A stretch of DNA of 64,000 nucleotides from Fasciola hepatica. Its lineage: Eukaryota; Platyhelminthes; Trematoda; Plagiorchiida; Fasciolidae. Position numbers and translations under genes: made by a program. Location of the stretch: contig CANUEZ040000107.1 in assembly GCA_948099385.1 (NCBI GenBank), positions 4,340,001-4,404,000 on the forward strand, given 5' to 3'. How positions within the stretch are numbered: position 1 is the first letter of the stretch; every line of letters begins with the position of its first letter. The notes under the pieces were generated by a model that did no database searches, was not told where the DNA came from, and saw only the letters and a list, made by a program, of their open reading frames with translations. Positions 46,400 to 58,843 of this stretch are shown in pieces.

Positions 46400-48350
46400 C
46401 GGGGAAAGAAAGAAGATTGAAAGATAAAAGTAAGACATCTAGTGACAGAAACTTGATAAGGATGACTAGTTTCCTGGGCACGTGATGTTCAGGAAAAAGT
46501 TATGGGAAGAGAAACTGTTGAAACAGGCTCAGAAGAACAAAATCCAAAACAATACCGGCAGGAGAGAGACAACGAAGCAACCGACCAACGATAGGCTAGC
46601 GGCTGCAGATTGAAAGTTAAAGAAGGGTTGCCGATCAGCCAGAAAGCATTTTGCTGAACCCGATCAAGAAGAGGAAAAGAAATAGACAAAGCCCCACCCA
46701 CACGTGACTGCTGCGGGACGGATTTGGACTTTGTACAGCAGAAGTTGAGCTGGTGTGAAAAAACGTCTGGCGCGAAGCAGAAAACCAACTTTGCGCGCAG
46801 CGCGAGAGACGAGCTGAGATATGAAAGCGGACCAATATAGTGGAAAATTTATAGATGAGCCAAGAAGAGAGATAGAATCTGTGGAAGGGGGCACAGTTGA
46901 GTCAAATGATAAGTGAAGGAAGAATGAACGATGTTTTAAAGACATTGAAAGAAGAGGAGTTTTGGAAGCATTGAATGCAACGATTGTGGAATTCCCAAGA
47001 GGGGATGTGTTCGAGGTCGGGCTCTAAAGATACACTGATTACCCTGCAATCACGACTCGTGTTGGTGTTGGCATGGCGGGGAGTGTGGTAAGAAAGGAAA
47101 GAGTGAAGGGTGGTGTCATCTACAAAGGAATGGATTGGGTTGGAAGTATTGGATAAAGGAGGGTAGGCGCATGTACCAAACCTTGAAAAACGTCAGCAAT
47201 CACAGAAAATAGTTGGGATAGAACCCCATCAACTCGGACGGAGATGGTTCGCTTACTGAGGAAACTCGATGTTGACGCACATCTGTTCCTAGCTTGCACG
47301 AAGCGGCATTGGGAGTCGGGAGTGGGCGAGTGGCACCAGCAGCGAAGTGCTAAACGCTTCAAGCGTATAACGTGAACATGTCCATGAATGAATAGCTCGG
47401 GGTTTCGGGTTTTCAGACTTTGGAAAAGTGAGGATTAAAAAGTTGCACATCTTGAAGAAGAACGTCAGTTAAGTTAGAAACGGGAGCGGAAACATCCGAA
47501 GCAAAGCAGCAAGCATTCCAAGAATAGGACGCTAGGAAATCACGAATGCCATTCCAGTTAGCTGAACTGTAACGCCAAAATGTGCATCTCGAGGTGGATG
47601 GAGGATCGGAGGGAGTAAATTGATGGTACAGGAAATAATACACTGGTCGGATGAGCCAAGTGGAGGGAGAGCAGAGATATTTGAGAAGGGAGAAGGAAGA
47701 GAAGTGAGAATAAGATCATGGGTGTGGGCACGATCGCCAGCTCGATCGGGGACACGTGTGAGGAGGTCATCTAGTTGGCACAGGTTATTAAACACGGCAA
47801 AATGTTCGGCTTCGCGCTCCAGAGCCGAAGTGTCAGACGAGTGAATCAACCAATTTCGATTGTGAACACTGAAATCTCCAGAGATGGTGATATGGCTGTT
47901 GGGATCCGTAACGAACAAGTGCTCAATGTTCGAAGATAAGAAGTCAAAGATGGATGAGTCGCTACTGTTGGGTGAACGGTAAAAAACACAGTAGTGATTA
48001 AAATAAGAAGGTCGGTGCATCAGCCACATCAACTGAAATCCACGATCGGGAAGGTCAAGAATTTTTGTCTCGACGTGGCGACTGACTGGTAGACAAGGAC
48101 ACAGACACCAGCCTCGGGTGAGAAAGAGGAGCGAGAGGGATAGTCGGGGTATCGGAGGTGGTTGATGTCTGATGAGAAGAAGGTTTGAGTTTCGGAAAAA
48201 AAATAGTTCAAGATGAGAAGACCGGAGAAATTGGTACACGGAAGAGATTTTATGGTTGATTCCTCGAATGTTGGTGAGTTCATGCTTGTTTTCTGAGTGT
48301 GCAGAGCGAGTGCGTGTGCGATTGTGTATTTTCATGATTCATAGTGTGAG
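46400..48350 (-). mobile_element. Jockey-like LINE, internally deleted copy 2
   Basis: Read leftward: leader (48350-48200) and endonuclease (48100-47620, SPNSSDSSIFDFLSSNIEHL, ISGDFSVHNRNWLIHSS, PLGSSDQCIIS). The post-endonuclease block follows (STSRCTFWRYSSANWNGIRD, FLASYSWNACC, 47600-47413). After an internal deletion, the RT resumes at about 47270 (FLSKRTISVRVDG, ADVFQG, FVDDTT) and runs to the C-terminus at about 46480. The RT part duplicates 18960-19770; the endonuclease part matches 25668-26215 at an offset of 21926. The aspartates of FVDD remain. The element is not functional. Confidence 0.85.
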
Positions 48351-48354
48351 AGAA

Positions 48355-48440
48355 CCCGGCAACCATGATCCTGAGACTTAAAGTGGCGAACCACATTAGA
48401 CCTCAACAGATCAGGCGTAGTAGTGAGCCGGGCGATAGCA
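48355..48440 (-). repeat. SINE fragment
   Basis: Reverse strand: CTACGCCTGATCTGTTGAGG, TCTAATGTGGTTCGCCAC and TTTAAGTCTCAGGATCATGG match the SINE body. It abuts the Jockey-like leader. Confidence 0.6.
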
Positions 48441-48649
48441 GAACTGTTTTTCACCAGCATTGGTTGATATAATGTAGAGCGACTATTTGTTGACACCAGA
48501 ATAATAGTCATTTTTCGAGCTTAGATTTTGGGTTCCACCTTTTCTTTATACTAGAAAGATGCGGTAGTCCCATGGGGACTCACGCTTGTAGTAAAAAACG
48601 AATAACTTCTTGTTTTTTTTAAATTGTAATTCGCCGAAATTTCTCAACT

Positions 48650-49265
48650 TCTGGCGATGAGCTTCGGACGTTTCCCCCGTAGTTCGCTGAAATCTATCAA
48701 TCGATTTGTGAGGCTGACGGCTCACCAATTCACAATTAACAGTGGCGTCTCCAACGCTCGGCTGAGCATGTTCGGACAGCTTAGCCGGCCTCTCCTAAAG
48801 CTCCTCCGGCACACGTCTGGTGGTCTGTTTCAACAGATCCACAAACCAAGGCAGAGGTCCACAGCGAAGTACAAGCTTTAGGACGTCTCAAAGTGTCGCG
48901 CTCCGATGGTCTTCCCTCAACTCTTTTCAAAAATGATAGGGTGCAGCTTGTCGGAGAACCTCATGTGTTGTTCTCGAGTTTGGAATTCCAAACAGGTTGC
49001 CTCCTTGTACGGGGGTGGGAGAGTCGATTGTTGTCCCCATCTACAAAACCGTGCTGAGTATGGCTGGAAAAAGTGACGTGGCGGTCCGAACATCACTTGG
49101 CATAGAGATATGAAGAAGCTGGCTTCGGTAGGTGCTTCCCGCATCCCTGGTTGGGGCCTGAATGATGAGGACTGTCACCGGTTAGAGACGCTGAGGTACA
49201 TGGCTCGGAATAGAAGTGGGTGGCGCGAACGCTGTTCGGTTTGTCTGCTGAACTCTCGTTGCCCA
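48650..49265 (+). mobile_element. RTE-C LINE, internally deleted copy
   Basis: Pre-RT and finger blocks (SGGLFQQIHKPRQRST; a frame with RSDGLPSTLFKND) are followed, after loss of palm and thumb, by the tail KKLASVGASRIPGWGLNDED and LETLRYMARNRSGWRERC. It shares its tail type with 36690-38105. Confidence 0.65.
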
Positions 49266-52200
49266 TAATCACAAAACCATATCACTCAGGTAAACAAAAT
49301 AACAGAAAAACATCAAAAGGTGTTCAGTGAGAGGCCAAAAGGTTACAATATATCATATACTTTTTAAGGACCACTTCTTATTCTCTGTTGTACAGTCTAA
49401 CCAAAAAGTCCGGAAGGACTTTAGTGCGATCGAATTCTGTTTATCACTACTAAAAAAACTATCAGCCGCCAAAATTCGGGTATCATGAATTAGGAAAGAA
49501 ACTCGACGGAGCGTACCCGTGATCGAGGGGTAAATGACACCGATTTCCCCCTAATTTTGATTGTCACAAGTGTCTTACAAGTAGACAAACAATTGTGCCG
49601 AAATGCTCAACATCCAACCACGGAAGGAGAAGTGACCAAAATTCAGTTAACCACCACGGTCTGGAGAGAAAATTCCTGAGTGGGACAGCGTCGATCAGTG
49701 ACGGCATAGTTCACTAATTTCGACCGTTAGGAATATGATATATGTCAACGAAGTGAATCAACAAGCGTACCGAAATGTCCACACCATCGTCATGATTTAC
49801 GTGGTTAATCCAATTACCAGTCATCACGACTGAATTGGTTGAGAACAGCTCTTTGCTTCACCCACTACTAACTGAGCTACATTTTCGCCTGGTAATGTTG
49901 CAAAAAGCGAAATTTTCGTTCTTGTCTACCAATTCATTCACTGACTCCACTTTTCGGACCGTATGATATAACAATATTTTTTACCGAAGCATCCAAAAAT
50001 GTGAGGATGACAGAAATTTAATAATTATGTCACTTCGTATGTATTTCTCCGAGAGAGCGAATCAGGATTTCAAGATTTTATCGGGAATACTCACCTGCTG
50101 TTCAGTAGGACTACACTTCTAATTTGCTGAACAACCTTGCTAAGTCAGTCAGGTGCATGATGCTTGATTACTCCTCGGCGATCAATCCTACTTTAGAAGC
50201 TTCATTTCTCTGATTTCCACCTAATTTATTGGGATGGTTTTCTAAATTATTTTCCGGGACGTATCCAGAGCTTTAGATTTAGGAGTAAGTCGTCCAAATT
50301 CCTAATCAATAACTATGGCTTTCTCTATGCGCTGCTTTTTGTCCGTTTTTCTCTTCTGTCAGCGATTTGACCTCTAGCTCCTCTGGGATTGCAATACAGT
50401 GATTTCGATATAGCTTTTATTCATACTGCATCAACTGAAAAGGAGTTCAATCATGTATCCTTTAATTTTCAGAACTTAGTTGCTCTCTGAACGGTGTGGC
50501 CTATCTCCCAACTCTTCCAAGTGCTCTGAGTGCATGTTCCGTTTACATCCCGCAGCTTTCTCGAATGATCGTTCCACTCTTCACACTTTTCAATTATCCG
50601 CTGAACCTGTTAGGTACATCGAAGTGGAGTTCAACATTACCTTCAGCGATCGTCTGATGCTACCAGTTGCACAAGCCAAATTAAGCACATTTGTTTCCAA
50701 ATTCAAGAGCTCTGACGATTCCCAGTCAAGCAAGTAGTTATACCTTCACTTGTCCCTCAAAGTGCTTTACCAATCTTACACTTTTCCTACCCCGTGATCG
50801 TTCCAGAATTGTTAAGGAAGAATCTTAAAGTGACTCAATGAGTCCAGTCTCTTTCATCCCGTGCCCTTCGAATTAACTACGTATGTGATTACCACATGAA
50901 TGTTTGTGAAAATTACCAATGATCCCGCCCGCTCTGACTCTAAAACTCACTCTCCATACCGTATTGTTATCACCAGGAAAAACGTGTGTACAAATTCTCC
51001 GGTGCGGTAACTCCTTTGTTCATTGGTACACAAACATATGATCACGGCTGAGCTGCGTGCAAATCTCTAGACGATAGTGTTTTTTAACGTATGCGTCATT
51101 CTCACTTTATCTCTCTTTATCGCAGCCAGTAAATACCTCTATAGTTCAAATATAAGCTAGACGCTTGAACAAGCGTGACAATACAATACACAATGCGGAC
51201 CCTATTACAATCCACTTCGTCAGTTTGTGAAACTGAACCATGTCTCTCGCGTACTCCTTGAGTAAGTAATTTTGCTACCAAACAGCCGATCGAGTTATTT
51301 CAACATGCGAACGCCGGAGAATCAATATTTTCATGTTGAGGTATAAAATTCACACAGTCCCACAGCTGGATAATCGACAAAATTGAATAATGTCATGTTT
51401 CACTAAAAACCTGATAATATTTCAAAATAGCCCTAGGCCCCTTGCTCGCGATTTAACTTGTTGCGGAAGTGCCCCCACGTTAGATATTTTCACCGCGCGG
51501 ACCAACACTCCGTCTGCCTTGAACTTACGGGCTCATCGAGAGAGATTAGTAAGAGCACCAACTCAATATTGCACATGATAAGTTATTTCATGAGCCCGGA
51601 AAATTAGCAATTGTGACCGGTAGACGAAAAAAGTGCAATTCCAATAAAACGTCGTTTTCCGCAGAAAAATTATAATTAACCGACAGTTGAGGAAAAGATT
51701 CTGGTTGCGTTTATCTTAGTAACTGCTGTTTTCATCACGCTGTCCTAAGAGAACTAGCATGTCGTCCTTCAACCGTTTCCCCTCCCCCCAAGCTAGTTTT
51801 GGTATGTGCTACAGGACAATCCGAAATTAGCGAGTCATGTTCCCACCTTGCTCACGGAGACCTTATCTTCAGCGTCCACTTGCTACTCAACGATCTCGCT
51901 CACAACGCTGCAAACTCGGTTGTATTGCAGTCAGTAACACAAGCGCATCCATGCGCAGACACACAAATTCGTTACTGTTTATCCCGTCTTCCTGATCCAC
52001 CGGGCTCGGTGATACGAAATAATGGATGTGGCACCCACGTGGCGGTGGTAGCCCAAACCAAGGTCATGGGATTGAGACATCACGTGAAGCTAAGCCGTTA
52101 ATCTCCTTACCATTTTCCATACTGTTTCAGATTAAGGCCAAAACTATTCAGAAGTGCCACCCGATTGGATGTTTCAGACTTTCTCCTAATTGGTCGGAAG

Positions 52201-53369
52201 ACCGACACACCAATCATTCCTACACATTTCGCGTAGGTGGCCACACCGTTCGCTCGTCGTCTGGGCATCGCATGAGGACACGACCTTGTCGTGACCAGAG
52301 CTAAGAAGCTCAGAAATCATCGTGTGACCGAACCAGGTGATCGAGAAGCGATAATTAACAAGACCAGTAGACAGAGGCAGGGCCCCTCAGTCGACTTTAC
52401 GCGTTCCCAGTGGGCGAAGTGAACAAGGTAGGTGAACTAACACTGCGATCAAAGACCGTCTTCAAGGGGTGATAATGACAAACGAGGACTTCAGTGCTGT
52501 TACAATAAAGTAAATGCAACCGAATTCCAACCGGTCTTCACCGTTGCAGCGTGGTGATAAAAAAAATTCGCAGGGCATGCGAATGATAGACTGCAGCTCA
52601 GCTCGGTGTTAGTGTGGCGTATAGGCAACACCTCATACGTCAAAATGTCGCAGGTGCAAGAATCATAAGCGCGCTTTCCTGTATTTTGTGTTACCAACAG
52701 TACACTTCCAAAAAACCTTAGCTAACAACCTCGCGCCAGCGGCGTTCTGTGCTCCACTGAGATTGGTGTGTGATCTGGCGGTTGGTTACGGGAACTACAC
52801 TATGAACAAAGTGGTGAAAATAAATTCCAGTTTCACTCTTTTCGTTTCGTTTGAGCCTTTGTTTACCAAAGATCATCAAAAAAGTTTCTGATTTCGTGGA
52901 ATGAAATCTCCTTTGATCAATTTCCTTCAACTGATTTTTTTTACTAGTGCCGACATGTATGCATCCTTGCCATCCCCGCGCAATGGTTCAAGAAGAAACA
53001 TCTATCAGCTTGCAACTCTGCCCCAGTAAAGGTATTGATAATGACATCTCAGTTATTCGTTTGTCGAGCAATTGAATTTAATCTAGTCTTTGACAACGAT
53101 TATATGCCGTTAGATAAACAAAGTAAGAGTCTTGGTGGTTTAAGTGTCTAACAAACGGATAAATTCACAAGTGAAACTGTTATGCTTCCAGCTATAGCAC
53201 CTTTGCTTGTCACCTCGCAGACTATTTTGTGGATGTGAATACTTTCGCGAAATTGAACTGTCTTACATTTATTAAAGCAGGAAGACCACTGCGGACAGAA
53301 GAGTTAACTTTACATTCTCTCAATCAGTTGTCAGCGCCCATTGAATACAATACACGAACTTAACACAAT
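49266..53369. other. Long intron stretch with little recognised
   Basis: AT-rich, apparently unique DNA in the large CLEC16A intron. The only exon-like signal is at 50480-50737 (+): a 3' splice site-like TTTAATTTTCAG just upstream and an 86-codon open frame (CGLSPNSSKCSECMFRLHPA, RYIEVEFNITFSDRLM) ending in TAG. The frame meets a stop four bases after that AG, so the exon would have to start at the next AG. I cannot assign it. Confidence 0.35.
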
Positions 53370-53830
53370 ATAATGGAACTTGCGTACAAACCCAACAGAT
53401 GCACTCGGGCTGCGGTTGCCTCAGGTTTACAATTCATTTCAAAGAGCTTGAATGGTTTTGTGAAATCCTTTCCTTGTATTTTCCTCGACTATTCCTCTGC
53501 TTTCGATTCGGTTCAAAAGCTGGAGTTTTTTGGCTGTCCCACTTCGCTAGTCTCATGGTTGAAAGACTATTTTTCCAATAGAACTCAACGTATTAAAATG
53601 ATCACATTTATCAGGTTCTTCAACTAACAACTCTGGTGTTATTCAGGGTGCCGTTCTTCCCTCCTATCTGTTTACCACACATAACAACGATTTGACTACT
53701 GCACCACCTGCAGGACATTTTGAGTTCGTTGATAACGTGCCCTGTCAGACCGCCTCAATCCAAGCAGACTTTAACTCTTTTTCCGAAAGCTTATAAAATA
53801 TTGAGAACTTTTCGTCCTATCATGGACTAT
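53370..53830 (+). mobile_element. LINE palm fragment (CR1-like), worn
   Basis: CIFLDYSSAFDSVQKLEFFG and SLVSWLKDYFSNRTQRIK give the first catalytic Asp block. After a shift, SGVIQGAVLPSYLFTTHNND and FEFVDNVPCQ correspond to SGVPQGavLSPyLFtihlnDL and FADD, here VDN. Most of the element is missing. Confidence 0.7.
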
Positions 53831-54416
53831 ATTTAAGCGACCGAAAAGAAATCAACCAGTCGGGGACTTGAACTACATAGCCAATCAGAAGACCCGGTTC
53901 GGGGAAGAGTTCTGTGTCAATTAGCTTCGTAACATGACTATGATCTCGATCACCTAGTGTTCCATAGAAACGGTTCCTTTTTTGCAAAATAAAACGAGAT
54001 GGTTCGAAGGCAGAGGAGTTTTCTCACTAAAGTTAGTGAAACGGAACAGAGCAGCTATCGCACAAAATGTCTCCAACTATTGGGTGTTTTTCGTGGATTC
54101 CATTCAGAAAGTGTAGAACACTTCACAAAGACATATATGCTAGTAAAGGTTATCGTATAGTTTTACTGAGCTATCGGTCAACAACCATCTCATACCTTCA
54201 TAGAAACCGCGGTGTTTCGCCGTTTTGCTTGTGTGCGTTTCATGACCTATGGAAATTATGATTATTCCCTCACGGTCCTCTGATCCGTGTATTAGTGTAT
54301 GTGCATGTAGGCGTTAATTGTACAACATTTACTGAGGCCCATCATCGGTGACTGTCAACTGTCCGGACGTAAACTGCTACGAGTTATTTCGGAGATCGAC
54401 TGTGTGTGTGGTCGAC

Positions 54417-54418
<2 letters not shown>

Positions 54419-54459
<41 letters not shown>
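54419..54459. repeat. (AT)n microsatellite
   Basis: About 40 bp of AT repeats, in the CLEC16A intron. Confidence 0.95.
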
Positions 54460-54462
<3 letters not shown>

Positions 54463-54639
54463 AATTTACGTTTCCTTACATCGACGTTGTCCTGATCGTT
54501 AGGAAAGAAGGTGAACACGTATGCCATTTAGAAGTTTTCGTGCGGGTTTAATTCCACAGTATCTCGATTAATTTGGAAGTGTTATCGGCGTTCCAAACCG
54601 GAGTCTCTTGGACACGAGATAGATAGTCACGACATCGCA

Positions 54640-56330
54640 GTATTACCTGAAAAAATCAACGTCAACTCAGACTACCCGCTCCCAGAATCCTTGAGTCGAT
54701 TTCTGGGAACAATACACATTTTCCACCGTTTTACCCCCAATTATGCAAATGTTCTGCAACCACTCACTGACCTCCTCCCAGGTTGTTCTTACACATGCAG
54801 CTAGGAAGCATTTGAATGCTAAAATCCACACTGTCATGTGCTACATGTGGGGTGAGACAATAGTGCCGTCATCGTGAGTATGACCGATGTCTACTAGACG
54901 GGAGTCGGTGGCAGCCTTACAATAGATCGACAGTGATGGCCCCGAGCCCCTATTCCCTCTTGGAGCAGCGACAACCAGCTCACATTTTACACAGTAATAT
55001 CGCACGAGAACTATTGGCCATCGACCTGAACATGAAACACCCCTGAAATATTCTGAAAAGTCACCCTGTTGTGAATCCCACCAACCGAAACGGAATGATT
55101 TTCTCAGAGAGAAACCAGACATTTGAATTGCATCACCCAGTTTTTCACCGACTTCCTTCACATTTCTGGCCCTGATAACGTCGTAGTTGTCGTATAGTCC
55201 TCAAAATCGAATCACCATTTGTCCTCTTCGTACATGACTTGGCAAGCACGAGAGCCACGCAGCAGACACACAAAGAGTTACGTTCACATCCGTGTTCAAA
55301 ATCTGTACAGCACTCCTTGTGTTGTAACCAACAACAACCATCTGTGATTTTTTAACACGCAAACCCCGCTCATATGTTGCACGCGAGTTTTGACGAGCCA
55401 TTTTTGAATACCATCTCATTTCTCACCCTCGTGCTCGCTGGGCCGTGAGGTTGGTTGCCGATCTTTTCGTTTGGTCTAACGTGTGCACAGACGTTCGCAA
55501 ATTGGGAAACCACTCTTTGTCGTGTCAACACTGTCATATAATCACCCCAACGGTAGGTTTGTACTGCCTGGCAGTCGTTTTAAACACGATCATATTGACA
55601 TGATTAGACCATTCCCAACTTCCAATGGCTTTATTGACATTTTCACCTGTATCGATCATTTTACACGTTGATTCTACGTCATTCTCGTCAAAGATATTGC
55701 TGCTGAAACCGTCTCCGAGACATCTGAGGAGATATGGGTTAGTGCATTCGGAGCATCGCCACCAAAACGTCTGACCGCGCTTCGCGAATTACGTCAGCTT
55801 TATTCCGCGATCCTCATCGTAACCTCGGCTTCGAACACAGTAACACCACGGTGTATTATCCCGCCTCGAATGGCTTAATCGCACGTTTTCACCATTATCA
55901 GGGCTACCGCGTCGTCAAAGTGGACGGAAAAAATCCTGATGCTGCTCCACGACATTTGAAGAACGATCAAAGAGGATAAACACTGTAACCTACTGCGCCT
56001 CGTCGGGGATATGCGCACAGATCCCACCCGTTCCAACCTAAACTAAATTCAACATATGGTACACTTTCCGTCGAACAAAAGTTTCTCGTGAGTTGTTGTC
56101 TTGCCGCTTATTCGTGTTGATTTTGTCCGTAAACCTTTACAACCGCCATTGGACGGCCCATACCAAGTTAAAAAGCGTTTTGATGAGTAATTTATCATTG
56201 ACTGTAACGGATACCATGATTCCACTAGACTATATCATTTTAAAGTAGCCTATATTGAATCACCCTCTTTACTAGGTCGCATCATTGTCACTACCAAACC
56301 AACAGTTTCAAGATTTGCTTATTCAGCATG
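54640..56330 (+). mobile_element. Ty3/gypsy LTR retrotransposon remnant (RT end, RNase H, integrase)
   Basis: In order on the plus strand: DYPLPESLSRFLGTIHIFHR and FTPNYANVLQPLTDLLP (54668-54780), the RT-RNase H link. RNase H scraps follow (a TD block near 54885 and TVISHENYW near 55000), then ITQFFTDFLHISGPDNVV (about 55130-55190). The integrase core has FKHDHIDMIRPFPTSNGFID and IFTCIDHFTR (55580-55671) with the first catalytic Asp, and a worn second half (YYPASNGL-like, 55855-55880). A C-terminal scrap near 56140-56260 fits PLDGPYQVKKRF. Stops and shifts occur every 50-150 bp. Protease and LTRs were not seen. An old, dead copy. Confidence 0.75.
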
Positions 56331-56469
56331 GTCCACATCACCAACAATACTGATACCATCATCACCGCAGACTAATGTTTCATAGAATAAGTAAACTTGA
56401 CTACACAGTTACGAGAAACAAGCTTTCCCCGTTACAATTCTCCACAACTCAAACTAGCAAAGTGGTTAG

Positions 56470-57010
56470 CCTAGTTATTGAAGCCAGTCGGGGACGCGGT
56501 CGCGAGTCATGCAATGAAGGACAGCTTCGAAATGTGCAACCTACTGCATAAAAAACATATGCGGAACCGACATTTGTTTCCTATGAATACCAGTTTAACA
56601 TTTACAGATGTTCCCCGAACTGGTATGTCTATTGTTATTATGCACGTCGAATGTGTAGTTACGCTTTCTCAATGAAGCGTACCGAGAACGTGATGGAGTT
56701 GCCATGGTCAGTCCATTGGGCCCTATTCTCGCGGACATTTTTTTTGCTCAGTTAAAAAACAAGAATATGAATAAAGTATCCGAACGATACTCTATTGCTG
56801 TTATGTGGAGGATACTTACGTTATCATAACCAACAAATAAAGAGAAAAACTGCATTCCTTGTTCAATATCCACATCCAAATACAAAGTTGACAATCCCCC
56901 AATCAGGACAATGACAGCATAAGCTTCTTGTACATTGAGATTGTTCGCCGTGAAGATGGTCCAACTACCGAAAAGACACCTGGTGGGAGTTGTACCGCCA
57001 ATTCAGCCTA
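56470..57010 (+). mobile_element. Penelope-like element, RT fragment
   Basis: YRERDGVAMVSPLGPILADI (56672-56735), then CYVEDTYVIITNK in a shifted frame (YVED for YVDD), and SFLYIEIVRREDGPTTEK, which match the PLE palm order 'Q.dGvaMGSPLgPilAdiFM', 'RYVDDtFvi', 'sFLDv.i.r.dg'. Its orientation is opposite to the PLE at 42-43.5 kb. Confidence 0.65.
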
Positions 57011-57113
57011 TTCGTTCCGGTTGAGTACAAGGTCAATACAGTGCAATTACTGTTTCTCAGAACGCAAATGATTTGCACGGTGAATACACTGGGGAAGGAA
57101 ATAATTCAGATAA

Positions 57114-57275
57114 CTTCACAACAACCTAATTTGTGTATCAGGAGTGTGAGCGGAAGCTCCTGTTCGGAGAGCCGACTGAGGAACCACAACGGTGGTTCGC
57201 TGATAGTCCTATGGGGACTCTCCGAACAGGAACTTCCACTCAAACTCTTGGTATACAGATCAGATTGTTGTGAAG
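57114..57275. repeat. Hairpin-forming inverted repeat
   Basis: Arms 57114-57171 and 57218-57275 pair along about 58 bases with few mismatches. The inner block GGAGCTTCCGCTCACACTCC-type sequence beside CTGTTCGGAGAG/CTCTCCGAACAG is perfect. The 46-base loop contains its own hairpin GAACCAC-aacg-GTGGTTC (57181-57198). Confidence 0.85.
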
Positions 57276-58843
57276 AAACACCTACAGAATGTACAAGTAT
57301 TAGAACAAGTGGATGGACAGGGGAGTACCGGCTACACATAACTGATGGGCGGTAATAACCGTGAAACCGGTCGTGTGCTTCCGGGAAAGTTTATTCACCC
57401 GTATGTAGATGTTACTTAAATAAAAAACCGGATAACTAAAACTCTGATGGAAAATGAATATCCATCATTCCTGGCAAAGTATCGCCACCTAAAGCCAAAA
57501 AATGACATTCTTTCCACAGTATCTCAGATAAAAGCATATCTAAAACTACCTTGAAAAGGTGATAATGCAAGTGAGTTGATCAGAAAACGCTTGAAGTAAG
57601 TTGTCAATCGCACCTGCTATGCCGCCGATCCGATAACTGTATTTATGACTAATTGGTTAACAAAGTCATTGATGAAAGAACGATTGCCAATCCACGCTAA
57701 ATCACACTGCATATACTGATTCAAATGTGAACGCTGAGCCACCTCTACATAGGCAGATACGTCATCGAATGGCTAAACACACTGTAGTTTGGCTTCACAA
57801 GATAATGAACAGCAAATTCACCATGACTGCATCACCAACCGAGCAAATATCAATCAGGTCATCAACTGATCGATATCTTTACAAGACCAAGCATTGCGTT
57901 ATCACAAGTCAGGCGTTCAAAAGGATACACTCGACAACGAATACTAAACTTTAAGAACAAGACGCTGGAGAGCGAACAATTGTTTTCAGTGAATCCTATA
58001 CGTGCTCTTACAATTCATATGGGTGAGGTAACATTGGAATGCGTTAGCCATTGGCCGGAGTAAAGGTCATTGTCGTGGTGTTAGGAAAAAGGGGGTTGGT
58101 GGGGAGGGGTGTCTCTATCGTGTGCGTGAATATTAAACTATGAAGATTTATGGGGGCCCTGTCGATTTGTGCACACCACCCTGAGCCGTGCAAACAACGC
58201 GAGCTTCTGATCGACTTATGATTGCCGTGACAACGAAGTGCAACAGCAATTGTACGTTTGTATCACGTGATTTTGCCTTTGTTTCTGAACATTCTGTTCA
58301 ACCGTTTTGCTATAAAAATAATTACCTTGACTGTAGTATGCACTTTGTAAAGATGCAGCGAAACGAACCAGGATACATTATGCAATCTGTGTTTTCGACT
58401 TGTTTTCGCACAGTTACGGTCAACCTGGTAAACATCGTATCCTTCAGTCAAATTGACGAGACATGAATATCGATTCAAACCGTCCGAGAAAATATGTATG
58501 CACATACTGTCAGACTGTGGTATTTTGTGTGGTGTCCAGACATGCATCAATTCTCCACATCAGAAATTATTATTTACTTGTATCAACGGTGAGCAACAAC
58601 GCTTCATCTTCACTTGCTATATGATGATGATGTAAGCAACAGAAATAAAGACTGATATGCACACAGAAAAGTAATTATTAGAGGTCGAATTGGTCAGTTT
58701 TGTTAGTGATACACGTCGATCTAATCCCATAACTTGACCAAGATTGTTTTAGATGATATGTGATATGTGATGTAGAAAGCCTAAGGAAAAGTAGGACAAC
58801 GAAATGACAATATTTGCGAAGAAGAAAAAAACAAATCCCTCAC
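57276..58843. other. Intron stretch, nothing recognised
   Basis: No repeat family or exon was recognised. A short G-rich block lies at 58089-58108. Confidence 0.3.

Noticed and set aside
50480..50737. Host exon with a 3' splice site and a stop
   Set aside because: The good AG is followed four bases later by an in-frame stop, so the exon needs a second, weaker AG. No poly(A) signal or homology was recognised. It is kept only as a note in the intron entry.
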